64,000 nt of DNA. Origin: Eubacteriaceae bacterium (lineage in GTDB: Bacteria > Bacillota > Clostridia > Lachnospirales > Lachnospiraceae). This document shows positions 1-7,144 of this stretch, piece by piece. The translations under genes were made by a program, and so were the position numbers. Under the pieces are notes generated by a model. It made no database searches, was not told the origin of the DNA, and was given only the letters and a program-made list of their open reading frames with translations. Positions within the stretch are counted from its first letter, which is position 1. Every line of letters starts with the position of its first letter. The stretch covers positions 1 to 64,000 of the forward strand of contig CAJTCR010000002.1 in assembly GCA_910574915.1 (NCBI GenBank), in the 5' to 3' direction.

Positions 1-89
1 TTAAATTTCCACATAGGTGGTTTTATTAAAGTTACACTTTTTTACATCAACTACTTTAAAAAAAACTTTTTTAACATTTTTCATTTTAC

Positions 90-416
90 CTATTGACATT
101 TCTTAGCTGGACTTTCTATAAAATGCATCATATTACCCGGTATATACTTTCCTAGATTTGCCTGCATGTACACTTTTGCTGCTGGTAAATAAAATATATT
201 CTGTTCTGAAAAATATGCGATCGTCCTTTTCCATGCCAATGCTGAAATCATCAAAGAGACGACCACTAAAACAGCCCCGGCAAAAATACTCAGAAATATT
301 CTCCTGTCAGCGAATATCCGTAAATCTATTTTCATTTTCCTAAAAGAGGAAACTAAAAATATAACTGACGCAAACGTCAGTATATTCCCTATAATCTTGA
401 TTCTATTTCGTTTCAT
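90..416 (-). pseudogene. Truncated flippase-like (UPF0104/TIGR00374-type) membrane protein
   Basis: The 108-residue product has two hydrophobic segments (about residues 8-24 and 40-62) followed by the motif NLGKYIPGN at about 87-95. That motif is typical of the N-terminal part of the lysylphosphatidylglycerol-synthase-TM/flippase-like family, whose members usually have about 300 residues and 6-8 membrane spans. Here the reading frame stops about 13 residues after the motif, so most of the protein is missing. The start at 416 has a ribosome site (GGAAAAA, 8 nt upstream) and follows the preceding methyltransferase by 31 bp, so it belongs to the same operon. The last residues (ESPAKKCQ) do not look like the family, which suggests a frameshift or junction near position 130. 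It is probably non-functional. Confidence 0.55.
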
Positions 417-447
417 ACAATTTTTCCAATCTGTAATCCTGTCAAAC

Positions 448-1110
448 TTACGATTTTATTTTTACCAGAACAATTAGCCACGGACAGGCTGATACAACTT
501 TTATAGATGCAGTTTTTACCCCACCCCTTGCTAAAATAAGCTTTGCAAGCGTTCGTCTGTTCCAATGCTGCACATGTCCCGGCGTATTGCCTAATCTGCT
601 CCAATATTTGCCTCTTGCCATATTAAGTACCCGCCACAATGGTTCATTCGGCACCGTAAGAAACAGATAGCCGTTGGCAGCTTCAAACAGCTTGTCAAGC
701 GCCTGTTCTGGATTTTCCATATGTTCTAATACCTCGCTTGCCACGACTAGATCATATGGAACTTCCGTCTTTCTTTCATAAATGCTTCCCGTCTGAAAAT
801 GAACGCCAGGACATTTTTCTTTTGCTTGCTGTATACACTTTCTGCTAAGATCATATGCTTCTATTTTTACGAATTCTTTTTCTACACTCTTATTATTCCC
901 GCATTTTCCAGTCACAAATTTTTCGAATAAAAAGCGTGTAAAATTCCCTTCTCCACACCCCGCTTCCAAAATCCTTCCATGCTCCAGCGTTACTGTATCC
1001 AATATTCCTGCGCACCTGCAAAAAAAACGGTTCATAATCCATTGTTCTATTTTATTTTGCGTATTGTATTTATCATAATAATTTCCTTCCGGCTGTATTT
1101 CCCGTTTCAT
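448..1110 (-). CDS. Class I SAM-dependent methyltransferase, glycan locus
   Basis: This 220-residue protein has methyltransferase motif I (EAGCGEGN, about residues 49-56), an acidic ribose-binding position in EAYDLS (about 84-89) and the post-II segment YDLVVASEVLEH (about 119-130). It is the Methyltransf_11/23 type often found in surface polysaccharide clusters, where such enzymes methylate sugars or lipid-linked glycans; the acceptor cannot be told from sequence. The ATG overlaps the stop of the upstream GT2 gene by 4 bp (ATGA), indicating translational coupling. The C-terminus is hydrophobic (SACPWLIVLVKIKS), perhaps a membrane contact. Confidence 0.8.
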   Translation of the reverse strand: MKREIQPEGNYYDKYNTQNKIEQWIMNRFFCRCAGILDTVTLEHGRILEAGCGEGNFTRFLFEKFVTGKCGNNKSVEKEFVKIEAYDLSRKCIQQAKEKCPGVHFQTGSIYERKTEVPYDLVVASEVLEHMENPEQALDKLFEAANGYLFLTVPNEPLWRVLNMARGKYWSRLGNTPGHVQHWNRRTLAKLILARGGVKTASIKVVSACPWLIVLVKIKS

Positions 1111-2081
1111 ATGTTTTCCTCTTCCTGCACACTGCTCTCTTTATTTCCATAATGGATTTGTCTGACATGATACTGCACATCCTGGATTATTTTTCGATTC
1201 GCCGCAATAATATCCGCTTGCAGCCCAATCATATACGTCATAAATCCCATCATTAATAATGTGCTTGCCAAAATCAGTGACTGCACATGTCCATCTGCCT
1301 GCCCCATATACATGTATATCAAAAACCGTACCCCTGTCCCGATTCCAAGCAAAAATGGAACAGAGCCTAAAACAGCAAAAAATTTTAACGGTTTATACAT
1401 AATAAATGCACGTATAATTGTCAGCATTGATTTTTTCACATATCCAAACATGCTGTGGAACAGTCTGGATGGCCGAAGCTGCGCGTTCGTACGAATCGGC
1501 ACAGAATCCATCGCTATTTTTTCCCTGCCAGCCTGAACAATCGTCTCCAACGTATACGTATATTCATTTGTCACATTCAGCCGCATAGCGGCATCCCTGC
1601 TATATGCACGAAATCCGCTGGGAGCGTCAGGAACATCTGTATTCGAAGCTTTTCGAACTACCCAGCTTCCAAAATGCTGCAATTTCTTTTTTAATGGTGA
1701 AAAATGCTCTGTCTGGTCAATCGGGCGTTCGCCAATCATTATATCAGACCTTTCTTCCAATATCGGGCGCACGAGCTTTTCTATATCGGCTCCGCAATAT
1801 TGATTATCTGCGTCGGTATTGACAATAATATCCGCTCCGTTTCTAAGGCACGCATCTACCCCTGCCATAAATCCTTTTGCCAGCCCCTTATTTCTCGTAA
1901 AATTTACAATATAATGAACACCCCCATTTTTTGCCGCTTCTATCGTATGGTCTGTACTCCCGTCATTAATAACCAGATACTCGATCGTATCTATTCCGTC
2001 GATATGTTTTGGAAGATCATCCAGTACGGTCTGCAATGTATCTTCTTCGTTATAACATGGTATTTGAATAATTAATTTCAT
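1107..2081 (-). CDS. GT2 family glycosyltransferase, polyprenyl-phosphate type
   Basis: The product has 324 residues from an ATG at 2081, chosen because AAAGGAG lies just upstream and the family N-terminus (MKLIIQIPCYNEEDTL) begins there; an in-frame ATG at 2153 would overlap the upstream gene and lacks a site. The GT-A domain shows CYNEE (9-13), NDGSTDHT (39-46) and the metal-binding DAD in NTDADNQY (about 88-95). Two C-terminal hydrophobic spans (about 230-290) are as in DPM1-like/ArnC-like enzymes that load a sugar onto undecaprenyl phosphate at the inner membrane face. It sits between a GT-C-like membrane protein and a methyltransferase. Specificity is unknown. Confidence 0.82.
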   Translation of the reverse strand: MKLIIQIPCYNEEDTLQTVLDDLPKHIDGIDTIEYLVINDGSTDHTIEAAKNGGVHYIVNFTRNKGLAKGFMAGVDACLRNGADIIVNTDADNQYCGADIEKLVRPILEERSDIMIGERPIDQTEHFSPLKKKLQHFGSWVVRKASNTDVPDAPSGFRAYSRDAAMRLNVTNEYTYTLETIVQAGREKIAMDSVPIRTNAQLRPSRLFHSMFGYVKKSMLTIIRAFIMYKPLKFFAVLGSVPFLLGIGTGVRFLIYMYMGQADGHVQSLILASTLLMMGFMTYMIGLQADIIAANRKIIQDVQYHVRQIHYGNKESSVQEEENI

Positions 2082-2109
2082 TTGTGCTCCTTTGCCGATG
2101 CTTCTGCTT

Positions 2110-4221
2110 TTATTGATAACTGATATCCACTGACCCAAGATAAAGTATGCCATCTTGAATAAGGTCTTTATATTTTCCTTTGTATTCTACTGTTAATGAT
2201 TCTATCGAAATCGGCTCTTCTTTGTCATATTCAAAGATTACCCGGTTTGAAACGTTTTCTTCTGGTACACGTTTTAACGGGATCTGATTGGCATAGCATA
2301 CGATGTCTGTGTCTTGTGGCAATACTTCGACATTTACTGCATAGTTATAGGTAATTGTAAATTTTTCGATATCGTTTACGAATAAATTCGTTACCATTTT
2401 ATTGTTTAGTACTCTTAAATATTCCATGTTGGCAAAATCAACATAGTTTGTTGTACGCACAATCGTATCAATATCCGCATGATAATTATTGCAATTTTCT
2501 TTATCATACAAAAGGATACTTCCATTCGTAGACAATACCTTTCTTGTAAGCAGCTTATTTGAATAAATATAGGAATCATAATCTTTAGATATTTTTTTCA
2601 CACATACGTTATTGTCTTTCAGATTCCAAAACATAACACCATATCTTAAATCTACATACTGCGCGTCCTTTTCTCCATCTGCTTTCCATTTAAGATCCTT
2701 ATCTATCATAATATTTTCTCCGTATAAAGGATGGTCTGCCAAATAAAACACCGCAGGATATACCTCTGCCATCTGCTTTCCGTTATATAATTGTATTTTC
2801 ACAGCATGAATATCCATTACCAGATACAGTCCTGCTAAAACGAGCCATACTACTGGCAGTACCTTATGTTTTATTAACAAAAAAATAAGTAAAAAGAACA
2901 TTACACAAAATATGAAAGCAAAATTCAAAAAGGTGATATTCTGATATAATTTTAATGAATATGTATTGACATCTATTTTATGAATACCAGGATATATAAT
3001 AAAAATAAGTAACGCCAATACTATCTCAATTTTTACATGTTGATTTGCCTCTTTCACCTTTGCAGGCAGCCTAATATATCGAAACATCAAAATCAGTCCC
3101 GAAACAATTACAATCGGCTGAAAAAAATCTAAATATCTGGTATAAACTGTTGCGTTTTTCTGGCTTGCGTACTCATAATACGCATGTATTGTTGTAATCA
3201 TAATATTTCCTGCCAATACAAGCAGTGTAAACATACTGATCAGCAATTTTTCCTTATGTGCAACAATTTTTTGAAAAGAACAGGCGGCAAAAGAAATAAT
3301 AAAGAAGAGTGGAATCATCCCTGTCCCAACTGCAAATTGGGCAATCTCAGCTAAAAAAATATGTAAAAATGAATAAAAGTGTTCCCAATCATGAAAAACA
3401 GTCCATAAACTGCTCAGATTATCAGACGCCTGCCCTTCGTACATCCCAACATTGCGAAAAATTATAAATCGAAAAATAATAAATACAATTAAAGATATTT
3501 TTAGTGATAAAAGCAATCCCTTTTTTGAAAGGATTTCCCCATCGGTAAACTGATATATTACTGCAAATAAAAGAAACAAAATAAAAAAAATATTTGCCTG
3601 TGTCTTTACCATTGGCAAATATCCAGTAATCACACCTAATATTATCCAACGTTTTTTACCGTTTTTCTTTTTATGACATATAGCATCACAAAAAATAACA
3701 TAAAAAGCAAAATAAAAAACAGTCTGCACTGTTTCTGACATAACTACATAATTATATGCGTAAAAACTAGATGCTAAACTGGTAATGATACCTGCTGACA
3801 TTGCATACATGCGTTTCATATGAAATACATGTCCACACAAATAATAAGCCAGAGGATAACTGCATGTACCAATCAGGCAATTTATAATCAATACAATATG
3901 ATATGCTTTGAGCGATGTTGATGCCAGCGCATAAGCTGGCGCAAGAATTAAAGAATATCCTGGCATATGGGAATTATATATTTTATCCGTATGCAGGCTT
4001 ACAATTTTATTGATCATCCCAAAATAGGACTGCTCATCACTAAATATATACGATGATTTCATTTTAAAACTTATATATATTTTAATTGCCAAAAGCAAAA
4101 GAACAAAAATACCCCCCCCCGCACGAACAAATACTATTTGAGATCTTGTATTCTGATTTTCCAAATCTATTTTTCTTTCAATTTCCGCAAATTCACCGGC
4201 CGGTTCATTTAGCTTCATCAT
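2110..4221 (-). CDS. Large GT-C-like membrane glycosyltransferase with in-frame poly-G tract
   Basis: This is a 703-residue polytopic protein with about ten hydrophobic spans over residues 38-470 and a soluble C-terminal region. The first extracytoplasmic loop contains an acidic pair (SDEQSYF, about 61-67) of the kind seen in GT-C enzymes that use polyprenyl-phosphate sugars (ArnT/PMT-like). No family name can be assigned with certainty. The start is ATGATG at 4221 with GAGAGGAG upstream. Nine consecutive G on the coding strand (4112-4120) encode Gly35-Gly37 just before the first membrane span; a change of one or two G would end translation early. The gene is in frame here. It is AT-rich like its neighbours and unlike the GC-richer genes beyond 9.3 kb. 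Confidence 0.7.
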   Translation of the reverse strand: MMKLNEPAGEFAEIERKIDLENQNTRSQIVFVRAGGGIFVLLLLAIKIYISFKMKSSYIFSDEQSYFGMINKIVSLHTDKIYNSHMPGYSLILAPAYALASTSLKAYHIVLIINCLIGTCSYPLAYYLCGHVFHMKRMYAMSAGIITSLASSFYAYNYVVMSETVQTVFYFAFYVIFCDAICHKKKNGKKRWIILGVITGYLPMVKTQANIFFILFLLFAVIYQFTDGEILSKKGLLLSLKISLIVFIIFRFIIFRNVGMYEGQASDNLSSLWTVFHDWEHFYSFLHIFLAEIAQFAVGTGMIPLFFIISFAACSFQKIVAHKEKLLISMFTLLVLAGNIMITTIHAYYEYASQKNATVYTRYLDFFQPIVIVSGLILMFRYIRLPAKVKEANQHVKIEIVLALLIFIIYPGIHKIDVNTYSLKLYQNITFLNFAFIFCVMFFLLIFLLIKHKVLPVVWLVLAGLYLVMDIHAVKIQLYNGKQMAEVYPAVFYLADHPLYGENIMIDKDLKWKADGEKDAQYVDLRYGVMFWNLKDNNVCVKKISKDYDSYIYSNKLLTRKVLSTNGSILLYDKENCNNYHADIDTIVRTTNYVDFANMEYLRVLNNKMVTNLFVNDIEKFTITYNYAVNVEVLPQDTDIVCYANQIPLKRVPEENVSNRVIFEYDKEEPISIESLTVEYKGKYKDLIQDGILYLGSVDISYQ
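4112..4120 (-). repeat. Homopolymeric G9 tract inside GT-C-like gene
   Basis: There are nine consecutive C on the plus strand, i.e. nine G on the coding strand, within codons 34-37 (GCG GGG GGG GGT). The run stands out in very AT-rich surroundings. It is in frame in this assembly. Such tracts are classic slipped-strand mispairing sites. Confidence 0.8.
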
Positions 4222-4265
4222 TTTTTCAGTCTCCTCTCGTTCTTTTTATATATTAAATGCATCTT

Positions 4266-4976
4266 TCACCACCTGCACCGTCTCTTTCTCGGTGTATTAC
4301 ATTCATAATATCTGTAAAAAGCAAAATCTTTGCTAATTCCAAGCAACGACCTTTTTACGTTCTTAAAATAATACATTAAAATCTTCTCAATCTCATCTGC
4401 TGTATTTATATGTTCATACCTCATAATCGTCTCATAATCCAGCCCATAACGTTTTTTAAATTCTCTTCCCGTTGTCATTGTATAAGCAAATTTCCATAAA
4501 AACCTTCCCTCGTTTGGAATAGCAACACACATTTTTCCACCTGGCCTTAATAGGATTGTACTAAGTCTTACCATTTCCGGCAGATCCTCTACATGCTCCA
4601 AGCAAGCTACTGAAATAATCCTGTCGTATTTTTCATTTTCTATTTCTGATATATCAGAATAAATATTTCTTACATAAGCAAGATTCGATGAATTTTGAAA
4701 TAATTGCTCATATGGTTCCACAACATCATAGACCGCCGTCCGTTCAAAATCCAACTGATTTAAAGTCCCCCCCCCCAATTCCAGAGTCTTACTTTCTAAT
4801 GATGATGATTTTGCAACTTTCCAATGCATCCAGTACTCCATTCGCCTGGACAAGCTTGACACCCTTGTCTTGCCGTCTCTATTCTCTTTATAATGTTTTG
4901 TATATATTTTTTTATATTCTTCTGCCAGCTTTCCTCTTTTACGCGGATATGACTGCAATAATTTATTTATTTCCAT
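4266..4976 (-). CDS. SAM methyltransferase with poly-G tract in motif I
   Basis: The product has 236 residues from the ATG at 4976 (GAAGGGG seven nt upstream); a TTG at 5006 is in frame but has no site. Motif I reads LELGGGTLNQ (about residues 65-74), followed by VVEPYEQ and the post-motif YDRIISVACLEHVED (about 117-131), a Methyltransf_11/23 fold. The three motif-I glycines are encoded by ten consecutive G (4767-4776), so a length change would remove the catalytic core. The gene is in frame (phase ON) as assembled. It lies between GtrA and the GT-C-like protein, and probably methylates a sugar or an end group of the surface glycan (inference). Confidence 0.78.
   Translation of the reverse strand: MEINKLLQSYPRKRGKLAEEYKKIYTKHYKENRDGKTRVSSLSRRMEYWMHWKVAKSSSLESKTLELGGGTLNQLDFERTAVYDVVEPYEQLFQNSSNLAYVRNIYSDISEIENEKYDRIISVACLEHVEDLPEMVRLSTILLRPGGKMCVAIPNEGRFLWKFAYTMTTGREFKKRYGLDYETIMRYEHINTADEIEKILMYYFKNVKRSLLGISKDFAFYRYYECNTPRKRRCRW
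4767..4776 (-). repeat. Homopolymeric G10 tract encoding methyltransferase motif I glycines
   Basis: Ten C on the plus strand give TTG GGG GGG GGG ACT on the coding strand (Leu-Gly-Gly-Gly-Thr). The tract keeps the frame open here. Gain or loss of one or two bases would truncate the protein at about residue 70. Confidence 0.8.
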
Positions 4977-5034
4977 TTTATTCCCCTTCTCATATGCCTG
5001 AAACAACTTGAACTTTCCTATTGCAGCATCATAA

Positions 5035-5454
5035 TTACTGTTGAAAGACCCAGAATTTGCTTATTATATAGTTCCCTGCTGTAACCAAAACCATAGATAG
5101 CAATTTCATAATCTGGTAATCAAACCCTGCTACAGCCGTTCCAACCATCATCACAGCCATATCTAACAATAATGTAGCAATTCTTGATGCAGCAAAGATT
5201 AACCCTTCTTTTAAAATACACACTTCACGGCTTCGAAACACAAATACTCTGTTAATCCCATATGCGAATACCACAGCCCCGCACCAGGAAAGAATATTTG
5301 CAGCCTGCAACTGAAACGCATCTGTGCCGTCAAATACAGTCCACACACTTCCGTAAAACAATATTATGCTGACAGCAGTTGTCAGCCCTCCAGCTATCAA
5401 ATAATCTACAATTTCTTTGTGTTTTTTATAGATCTGTACCAGCCTTGTTTTCAA
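5035..5454 (-). CDS. GtrA-like membrane protein (polyprenyl-linked sugar flippase partner)
   Basis: This 139-residue protein has four hydrophobic spans (about 17-37, 46-68, 80-101 and 112-134) and the GtrA-family pattern (YLIAGGLTTAVS near the start, NYIISKFWVF at the end). The start is a TTG at 5454 with a strong AAGGAGG nine nt upstream; this site lies inside the GT2 gene, giving a 29-bp overlap. GtrA proteins work with GtrB-type GT2 enzymes and are thought to move undecaprenyl-phosphate sugars across the membrane. The immediate upstream gene is such a GT2, so the two form a GtrA/GtrB pair. Confidence 0.85.
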   Translation of the reverse strand: MKTRLVQIYKKHKEIVDYLIAGGLTTAVSIILFYGSVWTVFDGTDAFQLQAANILSWCGAVVFAYGINRVFVFRSREVCILKEGLIFAASRIATLLLDMAVMMVGTAVAGFDYQIMKLLSMVLVTAGNYIISKFWVFQQ

Positions 5455-6394
5455 CCCGCATATCCTCCTTCGCCTCCTTTTTGTTATTCAAAGACTGCGC
5501 AACAATATATCTTGGTCTTCCTTTAATCTCGTTATATATTTTTGAAATGTAATATCCGATCACTCCCAGGCTGATCATCAGTATGCTGCCAATCAAAAGC
5601 AGCAGGATAATTACTGTTGTAAATCCTTCAAGTGCCTTTCCCTTCCCATACAAAACCAATGTCTGAATGCCAAATACAACAGAAAATAGTAAAAACATCA
5701 CGCCCACAATCGTAACAGCCTGCATTGGTGCAGAAGAATACGAAGAAATATTATTCAGTGCATATTTTATTAAAGAAGCTGCTGACCACTTTGTCTTTCC
5801 TACTTCCCGCTCCTGCACCTGAAATGCAACTTTTGTACTTTTAAATCCCACCCATGCGGACAGCGCACGGAAAAACACTTGTTTTTCAGGCATGGCAAGT
5901 AGTGTATCCATTACTTTTCTGTCAAGCAGCTTAAAGTCAGAAGCTTTTAACATATCAATTCCTGTTACACGGCTGATCATATGGTAAAAACCTTTTGCGG
6001 CAAATTTATAAAACAAGTTCTCCTTTCCTCTGTCCGATTTGATCCCTTCTACGATCTCATATCCTTCCTGCCAAAGCCGGTACATATCCAAGATCACTTC
6101 CGGTGGATGCTGCAAATCACAATCAATCATGACACAGCAGTCTCCTTTTGCATATTCCAAGCCCGCAAACATTGCCGCCTCTTTTCCAAAATTCCTTGAA
6201 AAAGAAACTCCCCTTATAATAGGCGACTGGCTGCATACCCTGCTGATCTCCTTCCATGTCCCATCACTAGAGCCATCATTGATAAAAATAATCTCGTACT
6301 CAATACTTTTTTGGCATAACAATCTGCCAATCACCGTACTGCTTTTTTGAATCATTTGTTCTTCATTATATGCCGGAATAATAACTGACAGCAT
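5426..6394 (-). CDS. GtrB-like GT2 glycosyltransferase (undecaprenyl-phosphate sugar synthase)
   Basis: The product has 322 residues from the ATG at 6394, preceded by GCAGGAG; the upstream TTG at 6415 is less likely. The GT-A domain carries PAYNEE (7-12), NDGSSDGTW (39-47) and DCDLQHPP (about 88-95). Two C-terminal membrane spans (about 225-290) precede a YYISKIYNEIKGRPRYIV segment, as in GtrB/CsbB-type enzymes that transfer a nucleotide-sugar residue to undecaprenyl phosphate on the cytoplasmic face. It overlaps gtrA-like 5035-5454 and follows the frameshifted methyltransferase. The donor sugar is unknown. Confidence 0.85.
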   Translation of the reverse strand: MLSVIIPAYNEEQMIQKSSTVIGRLLCQKSIEYEIIFINDGSSDGTWKEISRVCSQSPIIRGVSFSRNFGKEAAMFAGLEYAKGDCCVMIDCDLQHPPEVILDMYRLWQEGYEIVEGIKSDRGKENLFYKFAAKGFYHMISRVTGIDMLKASDFKLLDRKVMDTLLAMPEKQVFFRALSAWVGFKSTKVAFQVQEREVGKTKWSAASLIKYALNNISSYSSAPMQAVTIVGVMFLLFSVVFGIQTLVLYGKGKALEGFTTVIILLLLIGSILMISLGVIGYYISKIYNEIKGRPRYIVAQSLNNKKEAKEDMRVENKAGTDL

Positions 6395-6418
6395 TGCTCC
6401 TGCTCTCCTTTGCAAATG

Positions 6419-7116
6419 TTAAGAAAAATCCTCTACGCAAACCCAATCATTCCCTATTTCCAGGATCGTCGCCTTTGGATTGTCCAACAATTTTTGTATA
6501 TGATACACATATGGAAAAAAATTTATATGCAGATCAAATGTATATTTATATTCCCTTTGTTTTGGTACAACGACTATCAATCTTTTTTTACATACACGCC
6601 GCAGTTCCGTTAACGCACATTCATAATCCTTAATATGTTCCAATGCGTGGGTACAAATGACCGTATCAAAGGAATCTGCTTCAAATGGCAAATTTGTAAG
6701 TGTCGCCTTTTTATAGTTAATGCCTTCCACTTTTGATTTTGGCAAAACAATATCTACTGCGCAAATATCTAAATGCCCCCCCCCCCTTGCTTTTTTAGCA
6801 GCCTTGCAAGATACCCTTTTCCAGCCGCAGCATCTAATATAGTTGTTCCTGAGATATTCCTTAAAATATACTTTATACATCCTGTGTTTAAATCTGTCTT
6901 TCTATTTATAAATGTATCTGACAAAATATCATAATACTGATTGATATCTGCCTCCTTTAGACGATAAGAATGATCTTTAAAATGCATATAATAGTGATAT
7001 TTTTTTCCAAATACTATATAAAAAACAAAACTCATAAATAGTTCACTGTCCCTGATAATCGGTGGCACCCAGTTATCCAAAATATAGTTTAGTTTATTTG
7101 TCATTGACCGATTCAT
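6419..7116 (-). pseudogene. SAM methyltransferase split by an out-of-frame G11 tract (phase-OFF allele)
   Basis: Two overlapping frames make up one methyltransferase. The first (ATG 7116, AAGAAGG site) runs through motif I (ILDAAAGKGYLARLL, about residues 93-107) to Lys-Lys-Gln and then into eleven G, where it stops three codons later. The second frame carries the rest: HLDICAVDIV, LPFEADSFDTVICTHALEH and the C-terminus to 6419. Frame arithmetic shows that a tract of 9 or 12 G joins them into a protein of 231 or 232 residues (KKQ-GGG-HLDIC). The gene lies between the 702-residue membrane protein and the GT2/GtrA pair. As assembled it is truncated in the middle of the SAM fold. Confidence 0.8.
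6776..6786 (-). repeat. Homopolymeric G11 tract at the frame break
   Basis: There are eleven C on the plus strand (five at 6776-6780, six at 6781-6786). On the coding strand the sequence reads CAA, eleven G, then CATTTAGAT. With 11 G the reading frame meets TAG two codons later; with 9 or 12 G it continues as His-Leu-Asp. Confidence 0.85.
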
Positions 7117-7144
7117 TTTCCTTCTTTTCCTTTCATAATCATCG

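Noticed and set aside
1-84. A 27-codon minus-strand ORF (MKNVKKVFF...) at the window edge
   Set aside because: It has only a weak ribosome site and no recognisable similarity, and it ends exactly at the window start. It is too short to support as a gene.
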